Positions 52,700 to 64,000 of a DNA stretch of 64,000 nucleotides are shown in pieces. Where the stretch lies: NCBI GenBank assembly GCA_026120185.1, contig JANUWF010001052.1:434001-498000 (forward strand). The letters run 5' to 3'. The notes beneath the pieces were generated by a model. It worked only from the letters and a program-made list of their open reading frames with translations, was not told where the DNA came from and ran no database searches. This stretch comes from Voacanga thouarsii (Eukaryota > Streptophyta > Magnoliopsida > Gentianales > Apocynaceae). Position 1 is the stretch's first letter; the number at the start of each line of letters is the position of its first letter. The position numbers and the translations under genes were made by a program.

Positions 52700-54872
52700 A
52701 AAGCTTTTTGTAGTTTGCATTATCAACAATAGAAAATAACAAAAAATGAAAAATCATCAACAGGGACATACAGCAAAAGGATTAGGAAGAAAAATAATAG
52801 AGCACGTAAAAAAAAAAAAAATCCTCAAAAGCATTCGGCATAAAAAACCAAGATAGGAAGTATTGAAAGGAATAAAAAACATCACCTTCACCTAAAAGTT
52901 AAAAGTATTAGAAAAATGCCAACATAATAGCATAAAATAAAATAAAATAAAAACATGAGATCACAAAAAAAAAAAAAAAACCCATTTATTATAGTCGTAG
53001 AAACTAATAATAGTGAAACGAACCCTATCTAGACAAACCTGCGTCTAATATATAATATAACTTTCCAAATAAAGAGCTATTTATACACATCAACAATTAC
53101 TAATATGAACAAGAGTGATGCAGACTTAAAAACATTTCTATCTTATCGCCATTTCCCAAACTTCACAACTAAATAGATACAAAACTTTGTATACTAAACA
53201 TAGACACAGATATAAGCACACTTTATACACCAACTAAATAGAGTGATATTTATCTAATTGACTTAAATGAGTTGAGACAACAACTGGAGTTTTTGAAGAC
53301 TAAACAAATATTTATTCATATTATTCAAAATTGGTGAAAATTCACATGCAAGGTGATTAAAATAGAAAATTCCACAAACAAAGCATTAAACATAATTGAG
53401 TTTAGCCAAATTATTGTAGCAAATAAGACAAAATATAATTTTGGAAGCACTTTTTCTTGATCACTTTGCTTTGGACTTTAATAATGTATTATTGAGGTAT
53501 TTTTAATAATATATTTGTGATTTTAGTATCTTTTCCCTACAATTTGCATTTTCCCTCTAGCTCTACCTTCAAAAACATTTGTTTCCTTTATATTATTCTA
53601 ACTCATCTTGCGGAAGAAGAAATGAACAACCAGTTGGTAAGCAATAAAACCTATTGCATCATCCTTAGTTAGGAGTATCATTTAGTTTTTCTTATTCCCA
53701 CAAAATCTCTTTACTACTTTTTAAAAATTCTTTCAAGGGGTAAGTTTCACAGGACTATTTCATGCAAATATAACTCATCGATAATACACGATCTATGCTT
53801 TAATTAGGTTGTATTATATATCAATCAAGTTGCTTGACTCTATTTTGTTGCTTTAAGTGATTACTATTAAATTTAATCACAAGAAAAATCATTGTTGTAT
53901 CATTATAAATATATTACATAAGTTGTCTTAGATATTATTATGTAGGCAGCAGAAAGACCTTCATCTCCTATTTCATAATTAATAATTTTACTCATTTTAG
54001 GTTATTTGGAGTAGAGGACGTGATGTAATTAGATTTTAGTTTGATTATGATGTTTTTACCTTTGTCTCCACAAGCTCATATTTTAATGACATTGCTCTTA
54101 TTGAATAATGATTTGTATAGCAAGAAGAAACTTGAATAATGATCTACATAAAAAGACGAAATTTACACAGAAAAGAAATTCAATAGTATCTACCATTTCT
54201 TTAGCTATCAAGCAGTGTAGATTATTACCATCAAAGTTCCATTGTAATTACTCTTATGTAAGTCTTGTTTTGCTTTCAAGTCTTATGCACTTGTTTGAAG
54301 TCTTTTGAGCTCAAATATATTAAGAGATTATCTTCTTTTGTAGGTTGAAATATATTAAACAGTTTAAATAATACTATCACCACTCTCTTCTTAAATTTTT
54401 CTCTATACAAAATTTTAACTATAACGGGCAAAATTTTCGCACATAGAGTGAAAACTCTAGTTTATCATTGATACACAAAGGATGCACAAGAATATTGTGA
54501 AACAAAAGTGTTCAGGACATTCTTAGGTAGATATGACCTATATGGACCAATAGTATTTTAGAATTGTATCGTATAATTTGCATTATTATAATACAACTCT
54601 ATAAAGTTGTTACTTCACATGGATGGGTCCATGTTAGAATTTTTGCAAGTATTCTATCAATATTCCTTTGCTAACTAGCTACTTGGAAATTTGATTTTAA
54701 AAAATTTAAAAGTTTAATCAAAAAAAGGAAAAAATATTGAGGTAATTTTTTGAAAAACAAGGAACGATTTAACTGGAAAAGCAAAGAATATATAAGAATA
54801 TTGTAAAATGCATTCTCTCACTATTCTATGGCTAATTATCCTTTGAACAAATGGTGGGTGCTTAATAAATAA
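52700..54872. other. AT-rich intergenic region
   Basis: No gene or element identified. The last about 100 bases resemble 44,410-44,510. Confidence 0.5.
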
Positions 54873-55347
54873 CTAGTTTGATTCTCGTACGTTGCACGAA
54901 GTGACATAAAATAGTATGTTACATAAAGCGATGCAAAATGAAGTAGTAGCAAAAAATTAACTCAGGAGAAGTAAACACGATGCAGAACAAAACAGTAGAA
55001 GAAAGTTAATTTAGGAGAATTAAACTCTTACTTATTTGAAATGCAACAAGATCCATCACTCTGTCACGTGTCATGAGTTGAATCTAGCTACTTGGCACTA
55101 CAAGAAACTTTCACTTGGTACTACTATAAGAGGCTTCTACAACTCCTATTAAACAAAGTAACAGAATAAAGTTAATTTAGGAGAATTACAATCTGACTGC
55201 TTTAAATTCAACTTGTCATGTGTTACAACTTAATAGGATCTATCACTCTATCACGCATCATGAGTTGAATCTAGCTATTTAGCATTATAGGAAACTTCTA
55301 CTTGGTACTACAGAAAGCTTCCGTAACTCCTATTATATATATACAGA
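54873..55347 (-). mobile_element. Helitron-like non-autonomous element (about 475 bp)
   Basis: On the minus strand the 3' end reads TTCGTGCAACGTACGAGAA, which folds as a short hairpin, then TCAAACTAG followed by T: the hairpin plus CTRR-T ending of Helitrons. The other end starts TCTGTATATATATAATAGGAG, similar to plant Helitron 5' ends. Inside, a segment of about 150-180 bp is repeated in tandem (from about 55,010 and about 55,165, sharing 'AGTTAATTTAGGAGAATTA' and 'CATGAGTTGAATCTAGCTA'). The base before the 5' TC is C rather than the expected A. Confidence 0.55.
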
Positions 55348-55462
55348 GTGATTTAGATAGATATTGAGACAAATTAAAAATTCTCACTATTTCTTAAATT
55401 CATGAATCTAATTAAATTCTGTGGGCTCTTTCATTTGCCTTTTTTTCCACCAAGAACTTTTT

Positions 55463-55705
55463 AGCCAAATTTGCATTTTTAATCTCTAAATTATTTTCTA
55501 TTTACAAGTTTAATCCCTAATCTTTATTTTTAAGTTATTAGATCATTCTTTTTTTTTTGTTAGCAAGTTTGATGCTTCCATCCAACTTGAGACGATCAGC
55601 TCAAGTCAACGTTATTTTTTTTGTCCAAACAATAAACTCACAAGGGTATGTTCGGAAGTGAAAAATTTTCCCTCCTAATACCTGAATCACATGCGCACCC
55701 CAAAT
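55463..55705 (+). repeat. Left TIR of the large MULE
   Basis: Starts AGCCAAATTTGCATTTTTAA, inversely similar to 62,910-63,158 with scattered substitutions and small gaps. Confidence 0.88.
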
Positions 55706-56099
55706 CTATTTCTCCTCAAAAGAAGATTTCCCTACTGAAAAACAACACTATTGAAACTAATCTACCTAGCTCAAGTTTACCTTAAAACCACTCGAGCAAC
55801 TGAACTTTTGGCCGAGTTAACTGATTACATTGAGGGCATGTCTTGAAGCAAATGATGGGAATGAGCAGAATCAATATGTTCCAATTTCTGGCCTTGCACC
55901 AACCATCCAATAGACCATGGACTAAACGGTCATTGTCTGAGAGGACTATGCCCATGCCCCAAATACTTTACATAGTCGCTATTTTTCTTTATTCTCATTG
56001 TCTGTAAAGACTCTTTTTTCCCCTTATGTGTACTTTCTATTCTGTGTAGAGCTCACTGTTTAAGGTTTCACAAAGACATGATGTAAGATGTAATCGATG

Positions 56100-56580
56100 A
56101 AGACTATGAATCCCATCAATCAAATTCAAGGTTTCACGGTAGAAGTAAAATCTATGGCAACTCCCCACTAAGATGCTATTGTGGAATTCCAATTGTGATC
56201 CGGACATTGTGGATAGATTTGAATCCAGTAAGGCAATTTGTTACTTATGAAAATAAGCCGGTAAGTTTAAGTTAACAACACTAATTTTTGGTGCCTTTCT
56301 TTCTATAACGCTAGATGTGTTTAACCACGTCCAAAATGTATCTGTAGGCTAGTGGAAAATGTGTTTTATTTATTTGGGTTGACCCCAAAATTTGTCCGAG
56401 AGCAAATGCTATGATCCCAGTTTTGTTGAGAAAGATTTAGAAATTAGAATAAGAAAGAGTATCTCACAGGAGAAAAATGAAGGCTTTCTGGCTAGTATTG
56501 ACTGTGCTAATTGTATTGTGGTTGATAAAAAATTAGGTAGGAAAGAATCGGTCATTGTTGCAGGAATGAAAAGTTAATTT
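56100..56580 (+). pseudogene. GRF-type zinc-finger gene relic inside the MULE
   Basis: GRF zinc fingers are small Cys/His modules found in nucleic-acid-binding proteins and in many short plant proteins. Exon 1 ends at 56260 with 'RCYCGIPIVIRTLWIDLNPV', 'RQFVTYENKP' and donor CCG|GTAAGT. Exon 2 starts at 56348 after CTGTAG: 'GKCVLFIWVDPKICPRANAM', 'IPVLLRKI', stop. The usual 'NPGRRF..C' is here 'NPVRQFVTY', so the second Cys and the G-R of GRF are lost. Helical C-terminal coding resumes in another frame ('DLEIRIRKSISQEKN') to 56,577. Transcribed opposite to the transposase. Confidence 0.6.
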
Positions 56581-57384
56581 TGTGCTATAACATGAAAGTG
56601 TTTTGGAAGAAGAAGAAAATGTATAGTGTTAGAAGTATAGTTACAGGGTGTTATGCATTTTGATATTGTATTATAAATGCTATCACATTGGGAGCTGACC
56701 TAATCCAATGCATATTTTTGTATTCCATTCACACCTAACAAAGAAATACTTTTTATGTATCCAATTCTCTATATACAGTACAGAGGTTTGAGGTATATAT
56801 AAAAAATGATGCTTGGAAAACTAAAGTGCAACTAAGGTAAAGTCATTGAAGTGAAATATGTGAGCCTTTTTAACTAATTTTCTACTCTTTTCTAAGCAGT
56901 CTTCTTTGAAAGAAAAGCTAGTTCTATGTTGATAAGAAATACCCTCTTACAAACAAAATAATCGAGTCCATTTGTTGTGAATACCATATGCACAAAATTT
57001 CATATCCTGTCTCCAATGTATAGCAAATATATAACTTTATGCTACTTAAGATATGAATGATAGTGCAATTATCCTTGTACAACATCTTTCCATTGAAGCC
57101 TAAAAATTCAAAACCATTGGTTAAGTGAAGGAGCACAAATTTACTACTAACTCCGTAAATGTGTTATTGTATGAGACATTTGCTTTATGGAAATCTATTT
57201 TGTTTTGCCATGCTGTTAGTAGAAGAGGTGAACCACTTATTTGGCATGGTTAGCACAATGAGTTTATGTACTTTCTACCCATTCTGCTACCATAAGTTCT
57301 CAAATCAAGAGTGAAATCCAGAAGACTAATATTCCAAACTATTAGTTTTTTAGCCATCCATATATTCCAAATACAAGGTGCATC

Positions 57385-57387
<3 letters not shown>

Positions 57388-57420
<33 letters not shown>
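57388..57420. repeat. AT dinucleotide microsatellite
   Basis: About 16 AT units within the large MULE. Confidence 0.95.
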
Positions 57421-57431
<11 letters not shown>

Positions 57432-57902
57432 TATCAGTAATTATCAACATCCAAAAAAAATTGTCAGCTTAAGAGTTGGGAATTTCCTCTTACATTATAG
57501 GCCTATAGGCATTGCCAACCAACATTACAATAAGCAATTCTTTTTCCTATTCCAAGATGACAACTACCTAGCTTGAGTTATCCAGAAGTAAGTCTAACAC
57601 CAACTACTACAAAAATAGTAAGTCAAATTTTAATCAATATTCTTCTTTATGGTATCCAGGTTATTTTGGGATGCAAACTTGCATCTTGAACTTTACAAGC
57701 TCTCATATTGTCTCCAGTTTCCCCACACTATGAACATCATATAGTTCTTCTTGCTTTCTTCCTAAGAGTTTTCACAAAATTGGTAAACAATAATATAAGT
57801 CATTATGCTAGACTTAATTTAAACTAAATACATTTGAGAAAAAAAGGATTTGTAAAGGGAATATACCTTGGTAGGAGGAACACTTCCGTGGGCACGTTGA
57901 CT

Positions 57903-60900
57903 TCAACTTCTATGTTGTTTTCTTAGTATGATACTTGTACTCTCAAATTTTGCATGGCCTGGTCCTGTATTGTTTGTGTCACTATAACACTTATGATCAT
58001 CATTAGATAGGCTAGAAATACAACAAGTTTCACCTTCAATTGGGCTATCATCATTTCCTAGATTGTTTGATGGGCTTATATAATCTGCTTGTGGCAATTT
58101 CACATAATTTGTTAATTGATATAACCTTTTATTGTGGCCAAGTTAGCCACATTGGTTACATTTATTGATATTATGGCCGTGTGTAGAATTAGCATGGTTT
58201 TCATTAACACTTGGTTCCACTAAAACATTACCATTAGCATGTGCATTGATATCTTGAACATCACATTGAAGTGAGTTTTCATTAACACTTGGTCCACCAA
58301 AGCATTAGAATCAACTTGTGCATTGATATCTTAAACATCACATTGAAGTGGCCATTTTCTTGAATTATGCCCAACATTTCCATATTTTTCATACTTGTTA
58401 CAAATACCAGCCCTTGTTATCTTTTGAACACCCTCAGCAGTTATCTTGTAACCCTTCTCCCTAATTTTTTGCCTTCTTTTTATTTTAAGCTTCCCAAGCA
58501 GTTTGATATTTTTTTGTGGAAGCAGTGGTTTTAGTTTAGAAATGAGACAATTATTTGGCCCATTACTAGGGCAAATAACCGGTCCATATACCATTTCAAA
58601 TGCATTTATACTATAACATAGATCCATAAAGTCCTCAGGGCTATGTTGTTGTAACCTTATTACAACAATATGTATACAGGGGATGCCTGGAGTCCTTTTT
58701 TCTGTAGGTGCATATTCTTAATTCCGCATCCACAACAAATTGTTCTGAGTCTTTCTATGTCACTTGAAACTTCAAGCCACCAACATATTAGGCAAAACAG
58801 TTTGTAGATTGTTCTTTTAGTATATCAAACCTTTTTAAGATTCTTGGACAAATCCTACCTTGCTGCCTAAAAATCCACTGTCTTTGTTTTTGTAATCGCA
58901 TCATCAGATAAATCCCTATCCTTTCTAGCATAGCCAATATTAGTTTAGATTTGGCATGAAGAATCCTTTTATTAATGATTCATAATGGTTGTTGATGAGA
59001 ATGTCACATTTAGTGACCTCTTAGAAATGAGATCTAGTTTAGAAATATAAGGAAATCTGGACCTTAAGCAACTTGTGTGCTGACTCATCAAACTCTTTTA
59101 GAACTTGTATTTTTATTTCAAATTTGTTCTTGTATGTTGATTTAGCATATTCCCACAACATGTCCCTCAAAGCCTCTCTTGGATACTTACTTCTGAAGTT
59201 ATTGTGCAAATGACGCACACATGCCTGTGTTCAGCCCTTGGAAGCAACTAATAAATAGCTCTTTTAAGTCCCTGCAAAATTATAACGAGAACGGTTTAGA
59301 AACTAAAATATAAATGTCCTTGCAAAATAGATTTATTTATTTTTGAAATTTACACACTTTGTCTATCTGACATAAAGTACCAATCTTCATGTTTATAGAT
59401 ATGCAAATCTTCTATGAGGTCTTGAACGAACCAATGCCACGTGAATCTATTCTCAGATTTTACTACAACATAGGCAATTAGAAACATGTTATTGTTTGCA
59501 TCTACGTCAACTGCTATAAGAAGTATGCACGGGTGAGGACTCTTTAGAAAAGTCATATCTAGATTAATTATTTTTTGGTAACTAGTCAGGAATCCCTTAT
59601 TGAGGACATCAACACATACATATATTCTCTTGAAGTATTCCTCACCTGTCTCCTTACCCACTTCCTTCTCAATGTAAACTATGGATCCTGAATTACTCAT
59701 TCTCAACTCCTCATAGTAGTTCCATCGGAGCTTGAATTGATCCTTGTACTTTTTTTCAATCTTTATTCTTGATGTATCCCTCTCTTTATACACTTTATAT
59801 ATTGAAACATTGACAATTAATTCATTATGAACTTTCGCTTGAAACTTATCCACAACAACCCCTTGAACATATATGAAATCATTAACATATCTAGAAGCTA
59901 AGTATTTTGTAGTAGCTAAGTTGTGATTTAATGTTCTGGAATAGTCATGCTTGTCTTTCAATGTTTTAATTTGGAAAGTAGGGGTATCTTCTACTCTATA
60001 ACCATAAACTCTCCACTTACAATATTCTCCCTTGCAACAAATCCTTACTCTATTCTTGCCATTCTTCTTGAAGAAAATGCCCTTTCCCAGCTAGATGCTA
60101 TGGTTAATGATGGTTGTTTTGAGATCACCTTTTGTGTTAAGTTACATCCCGACCTTAAATTCTGGATTGTTACTATATTTTTTCTTTATTAAATTTGAGA
60201 TATTTATTCTTCTTCAAGTTTCTTTGGTTATCCTTTGAAGTGGAACTGCTTTTATAAAATTTAATATTTGAATCTTTGTAATTGCTATTTGAAGACACAA
60301 AAACATCGGCATCCTGTTCAATAAGGTAATCATTGTCCCCGTATTCTTCCCTTTTTATCCATGCAATACAAGGCCCCTTTACACCCTATGTTATTCTTGC
60401 TTGTTGCTTTTTTGGTGCTGCCAACATTGACTTCAACCACTGACATGCCTTTGTCCTTCCTTCTTATTTGATGGTTGGCTTTGGCTTAACCCTCAAACTC
60501 AATATTTCTACTGAAGTTATCATTCTTGATTTCATCCTGCCTTTGCCTTTCATTACTTGTCTTAGCATTATTCAACAAGTGCTCTGCCTGCAAACTATCT
60601 CTACTGTTCCTTTTTTCAGTCTGCTTATCCTCTTCTAGCTGTTTTTTATTTTTAGGATATAAGTCACCAACTTAGCCATGCCATAGATTCCTTAATCTAT
60701 TAACCTCTTTTGACATATGCTCATCAAATTTCTCAAGGCCCTCATTCACAATATCTTCAAATGAGTAATTATTATTACTAAAATTGTATTTTGAATTGTA
60801 GAACATCTCTCCTTCACTACTTCCGTCTTGATCTCCTTCACCACATTCAATGCCATCATTGTTCTCTTCATCACTTACTTTCTCAGAATAACCATTACAT

Positions 60901-61372
60901 CTCTCTATTTTTTGTTTCCTTTTGCACTTACTATGTTTGTGTACTAGCTCGTCAATTGGAAGGTGAGAGGATTCAATATTAACTTAGTGTTTTGCGAAGA
61001 CATATGCTACCATAGTGTCATTTGCTACCATAAGAAGGTTGGTCCCTGTCTTCTCATTTGCTACCATAGTGTCATCAACTAATGGCATTTTTCTACTGTC
61101 CTAAATGTTTCTTCATTATCTATTAGAAATAAAGGTCCAGAACAAATTAGTTCTTCTTGACAGTAATCAACAGTTTCTAAATCATAAGTTTTTCTGTCGT
61201 CAACATGATCAATATTGTCCCTAGGCATTGGTGATTCAATCACTTCATTTCTCTTTGCTTGTGATAGATTACAACCTGAGTCACTATCAGTAATATCACC
61301 CCCTTTCTCCTCAGTAGCAAGTCCACTCTTGAATATCTTATAATCAACTAAACTAAACCACTCTTCATTCAA
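57903..61372 (-). pseudogene. mudrA-like MULE transposase pseudogene
   Basis: Reading down the minus strand: an acidic N-terminal region from about 61,372 (MNEEWFSLVDYK...), then 'EGLEKFDEHMSKEVNRL'; a MuDR-type zinc-binding domain ('FKVGM', 'NRVRICCKGEYCKWRVYG') at about 60,000-60,160; the transposase core 59350-59961 open for 203 codons with 'KIINLDMTFLKSPHPCILLI', 'ENRFTWHWFVQDL', 'FMSDRQSV'; a SWIM-like 'GIPCIHIVVIRLQ' near 58,650; and CCHC-like knuckles 'CNKYEKYGNVGHNSRKW'. Two of the expected DDE acidic residues can be seen (LDMTF, MSDRQ). Many stops upstream and downstream. Confidence 0.85.
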
Positions 61373-62909
61373 CTACAAACCATAAAGTAAATAATGGAAT
61401 TAGAATTGACATTAAGGTTCATCAGTTTTAACATACACCAACAAAAGACACTTACAAAATAAGGGTAGCCTCCTAAAATGCTGAATGTATCACGTGCATT
61501 CTCCATAAACAATTTTGCATAGTAAAGCACATAACATCCGCAATCTACACCATTTGTCTGTTAGAGAACCTTTGATAAATTGTCCACCAATAGATTACTT
61601 CAAATTATTAATAAGTTGCCTGCTAGATTTGTTAACATTCACAAGACTATTACCTATTGCTTAATTAATGACATATAATTTTTTACACTTGCTTTAGGAT
61701 TAGCAAAGAGATTTTCTTAACTCTTTCTTTGTTTGTAGGCTTCCCTTCTGTTATGAGTATGCCCAGCACAAAGCTACGCACAAAAGAAACAAATTTTAAA
61801 ATTTAGAATTGCTTGATCACACATAATATGACATTGTCCAATATGTACTTAGAGATGATATAAATTGAAATGGAAAAGGCAAGAACAATAATTTATATAC
61901 AAAAAAAAAAATATTAACATACCTCTCTAACTCGAGTTCCATTCTCTATTCACATGATTGAAGAAAGTTTAGAAGCAGTATGTATTGATTATTTAATTCT
62001 AGATCTTCGCCAAGTTACATAATATAAACAATGTCCAATAGGACCTAAAAAAATCAATCAATATACAATGGGTTAAAATTTATCCTCTTCTTTCCTATAT
62101 AGGACTCAATAGGAAAAAACATAAAAAAGGACAATGGGAACATAATGAAAAAAAAACTTATAAAAGGGGAAAATACCATAACCAATGGGAACAAGGATGT
62201 ATTTTTTTGACAATATGTTCTTTTTTATCCATTGCATAACCCTCTCTTAGTTGACATTTATGTATGTGTGAAACCATAGAGAGTCCAAAATTGTAATCAA
62301 CAGTCTCTTCTGTTCAAGCATTTTCAGCCTATTATTCTCCAAAATTGCAAAGTACTCTAGTTAACACAAGTAAAAATGAAACCTTCTACCTTCCATAGAA
62401 AATAATTAGTAATCGCAACTTCTTTTTTGTAAATCTTGGCTTGAGTCTCAACAATATCTCTTCTGACCACAAACACGCAGTTTAAGGGCTTTTTTGCCGC
62501 CTCTACTGACCATCTATTGCGAGACCCAGAACTCTAGCAGGATTGTTGATTCAAATAATTGCAAAATTGAGGTAACCTAAAACATACCTAAATGAAAGTT
62601 GTATTAGAAAGTCAAAATCCAACAAAGCCACACTTTGATCCAAGCCATCAAATGATTGAAGAACACTTCTTCCAATAACGTCACTTCAAAAACACAACTT
62701 CAAAGTGATTCTGCCAAATACTCTGTGTAGAATGGAAGTCACACAGAAGAAAAAAAGGAGTCTTTCAAAGAAGAAGAAAGAAGAAAAAATGGCGACTGTG
62801 TAAAAACCCAGTAAGATTAGGCTTAGTTTTTCTGTGTGATAGAGAAAGCCGAGAAAGGGGGGGAGAAGCTTTTCCATTGAGGAGATGAGGATTTGGGTTG
62901 ACAGATAGA

Positions 62910-63158
62910 TTTATGAAGAACATGTGCGCAACATGTGATTCAAGTATTAGGAGGAAAAATTTTTCATTTTTGAAAACACCCTTCTGAGTTTTTTGTTTGG
63001 GCAAAAAAACAACGCTGACTTGAGTTGATCGTCTCAAGTTGGATGGAATGATCAAACTTGCCAACAAAAAAAAGAAGGACCTAAGAAGTTAAAAATAAAG
63101 ATTAAGGACTAAACTTGCAAATAGAAAATAGTTAAAAGACTAAAAACGTAAATTTGTC
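62910..63158 (-). repeat. Right TIR of the large MULE
   Basis: Inverse begins GACAAATTTACGTTTTTAGTC and runs through the motifs shared with the left TIR, up to about ATTCAAGTATTAGG. Confidence 0.88.
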
Positions 63159-63167
63159 GAACTTTTT

Positions 63168-64000
63168 ACAAAACTTTTTTGACCTGAATATGGAGCATCC
63201 AACTTTCACGCAATTAACGGGGTAAAAAATACCAACAACAAAACCAGATGAAATAACTCTTTCTTTTAAATGTATATTCTAATTATGAAGAGGGGAGTAA
63301 ATTGTCCTTATAAATTATTTTTATTATTTTTGACCTTCTCAAAATATTTAATGAATGGTTTAGATTTTATAAAAGATATGTATCTTATTATAAATGATTT
63401 AGATCTCATCAATATTTTTTAAATAATTGTTTAACGTTCAAGATTCGTTTGGTCGTCATGGTTAATTTAGTCATTTTATAGTTTTTTTTTAATTTTTTTC
63501 TTATTAAATATTAGAATTTTGATTTAATAACGTCTCTCCTTATTTACTACTCCAAATAATCATTCATGTCATTCAATTCCCTTTCCTTTATCTCTTCCAG
63601 TTCTTCAGATGTTTCTCTACAATTCCTCTCTCCTTATGCCCTTTCGTTTTCTCTTCATCAATTTGACATGTGGTTTTGATCTAAATCCCACAACTTCCTC
63701 TTCCATCAACGCTTTCCCTTCCATATGAAAACAACTGCTAAATGTTATGCATTCACACCTGATTCTAGATTTTACCATTGAAAAGGTATTTTGTACATTA
63801 TTTCAGATTTTAAGAGAAAAATAAGGCAAAATCGTCGCTAAACAAACTAGAGGCAGTGCTGGTCAGGACAGGACAAGCGGCACCTGCCACGTGATGTCCC
63901 CATGTACTTTGAGACAATAAAAAATCGGTGAAATAGGGGCTGAACAGAACACAACTGGTGCCAGTTGGGAGCCTAGAGGCGGCGCCGACTGCAACCTGAA
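63168..64000. other. Flank right of the MULE; repeat-like GC-rich end
   Basis: 63,270-63,790 resembles 46,315-46,800, the flank upstream of the dephospho-CoA kinase relic. 63,840-64,000 is markedly GC-rich ('GGCACCTGCCACGTG', 'GGCGGCGCCGACTG'), like the GC-rich patches in the family S LTRs but in the opposite orientation. No gene recognised. Confidence 0.5.

Larger units (their letters stand above)
55463..63158 (-). mobile_element. Large MULE (7,696 bp) with long TIRs and 9-bp TSD
   Basis: Perfect 9-bp duplication GAACTTTTT (55454-55462, 63159-63167). The outermost about 240 bases at each end are inverted copies; both hold 'CAAGTTTGAT', 'CCATCCAACTTGAGACGATC' and 'CTCCTAATAC'. The minus strand carries a mudrA-like transposase remnant, the plus strand a GRF zinc-finger relic. 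Long TIRs, a 9-bp target and mudrA place it in the Mutator superfamily. It was autonomous-sized but is now disabled. Confidence 0.92.

Overview
The window is nuclear DNA of a flowering plant, most likely a dicot; I cannot name the genus. It is AT-rich and has a spliceosomal gene with many introns, plant-type transposons (Stowaway and PIF/Harbinger-like MITEs, Copia, MULE, RTE LINE, solo LTRs) and decayed copies of plant gene families.

Positions 1-29,603 hold most of one gene on the minus strand: a SNF2-family chromatin remodeller of the ATRX type (CHR20 in Arabidopsis). I traced 21 consecutive coding exons whose phases all agree, giving about 1,107 codons from the start ATG at 29,603 to 593. 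The C-terminal exons lie before position 1. The acidic N-terminus, the ADD-type cysteine-rich domain, helicase motifs I, Ia, II (DEAH) and III, and the start of the second helicase lobe are all readable and unbroken. Two introns begin with GC instead of GT. The large introns carry mobile DNA: an RTE LINE remnant, a Stowaway nested in another MITE, and a Copia element that itself carries two MITEs. The exons are clean.

From 29,604 to 44,640 I see no host gene. The region is a stack of retroelements: a probable gypsy-type solo LTR split by a complete but frameshifted Copia (31,087-36,693, 367-bp LTRs, TSD ATTTT) and by a Stowaway; an inverted-repeat element; and a solo LTR inserted into an older LTR of the same family.

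From 44,650 to the end there are MULEs and gene relics. A 1,655-bp non-autonomous MULE (10-bp TSD) is followed by pseudogene pieces of dephospho-CoA kinase and of a DUF616/MUCI70-like glycosyltransferase, a 1,546-bp solo LTR with a perfect TSD, an unidentified two-exon relic, and a Helitron-like element. The last large unit is a 7,696-bp MULE with about 240-bp TIRs and a 9-bp TSD. It holds a decayed mudrA-like transposase on the minus strand and a GRF-type zinc-finger gene relic on the plus strand.

The only gene that looks functional is ATRX. The rest records repeated transposition, nested insertion, local duplication and gene decay. I found no RNA gene and no CRISPR array. I did not find a convincing new molecular system. 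The most unusual structures are the MULE pair with related TIRs (one TIR tandemly duplicated), the zinc-finger gene inside the MULE, and the variable GC-rich cassettes inside an AT-rich LTR family.
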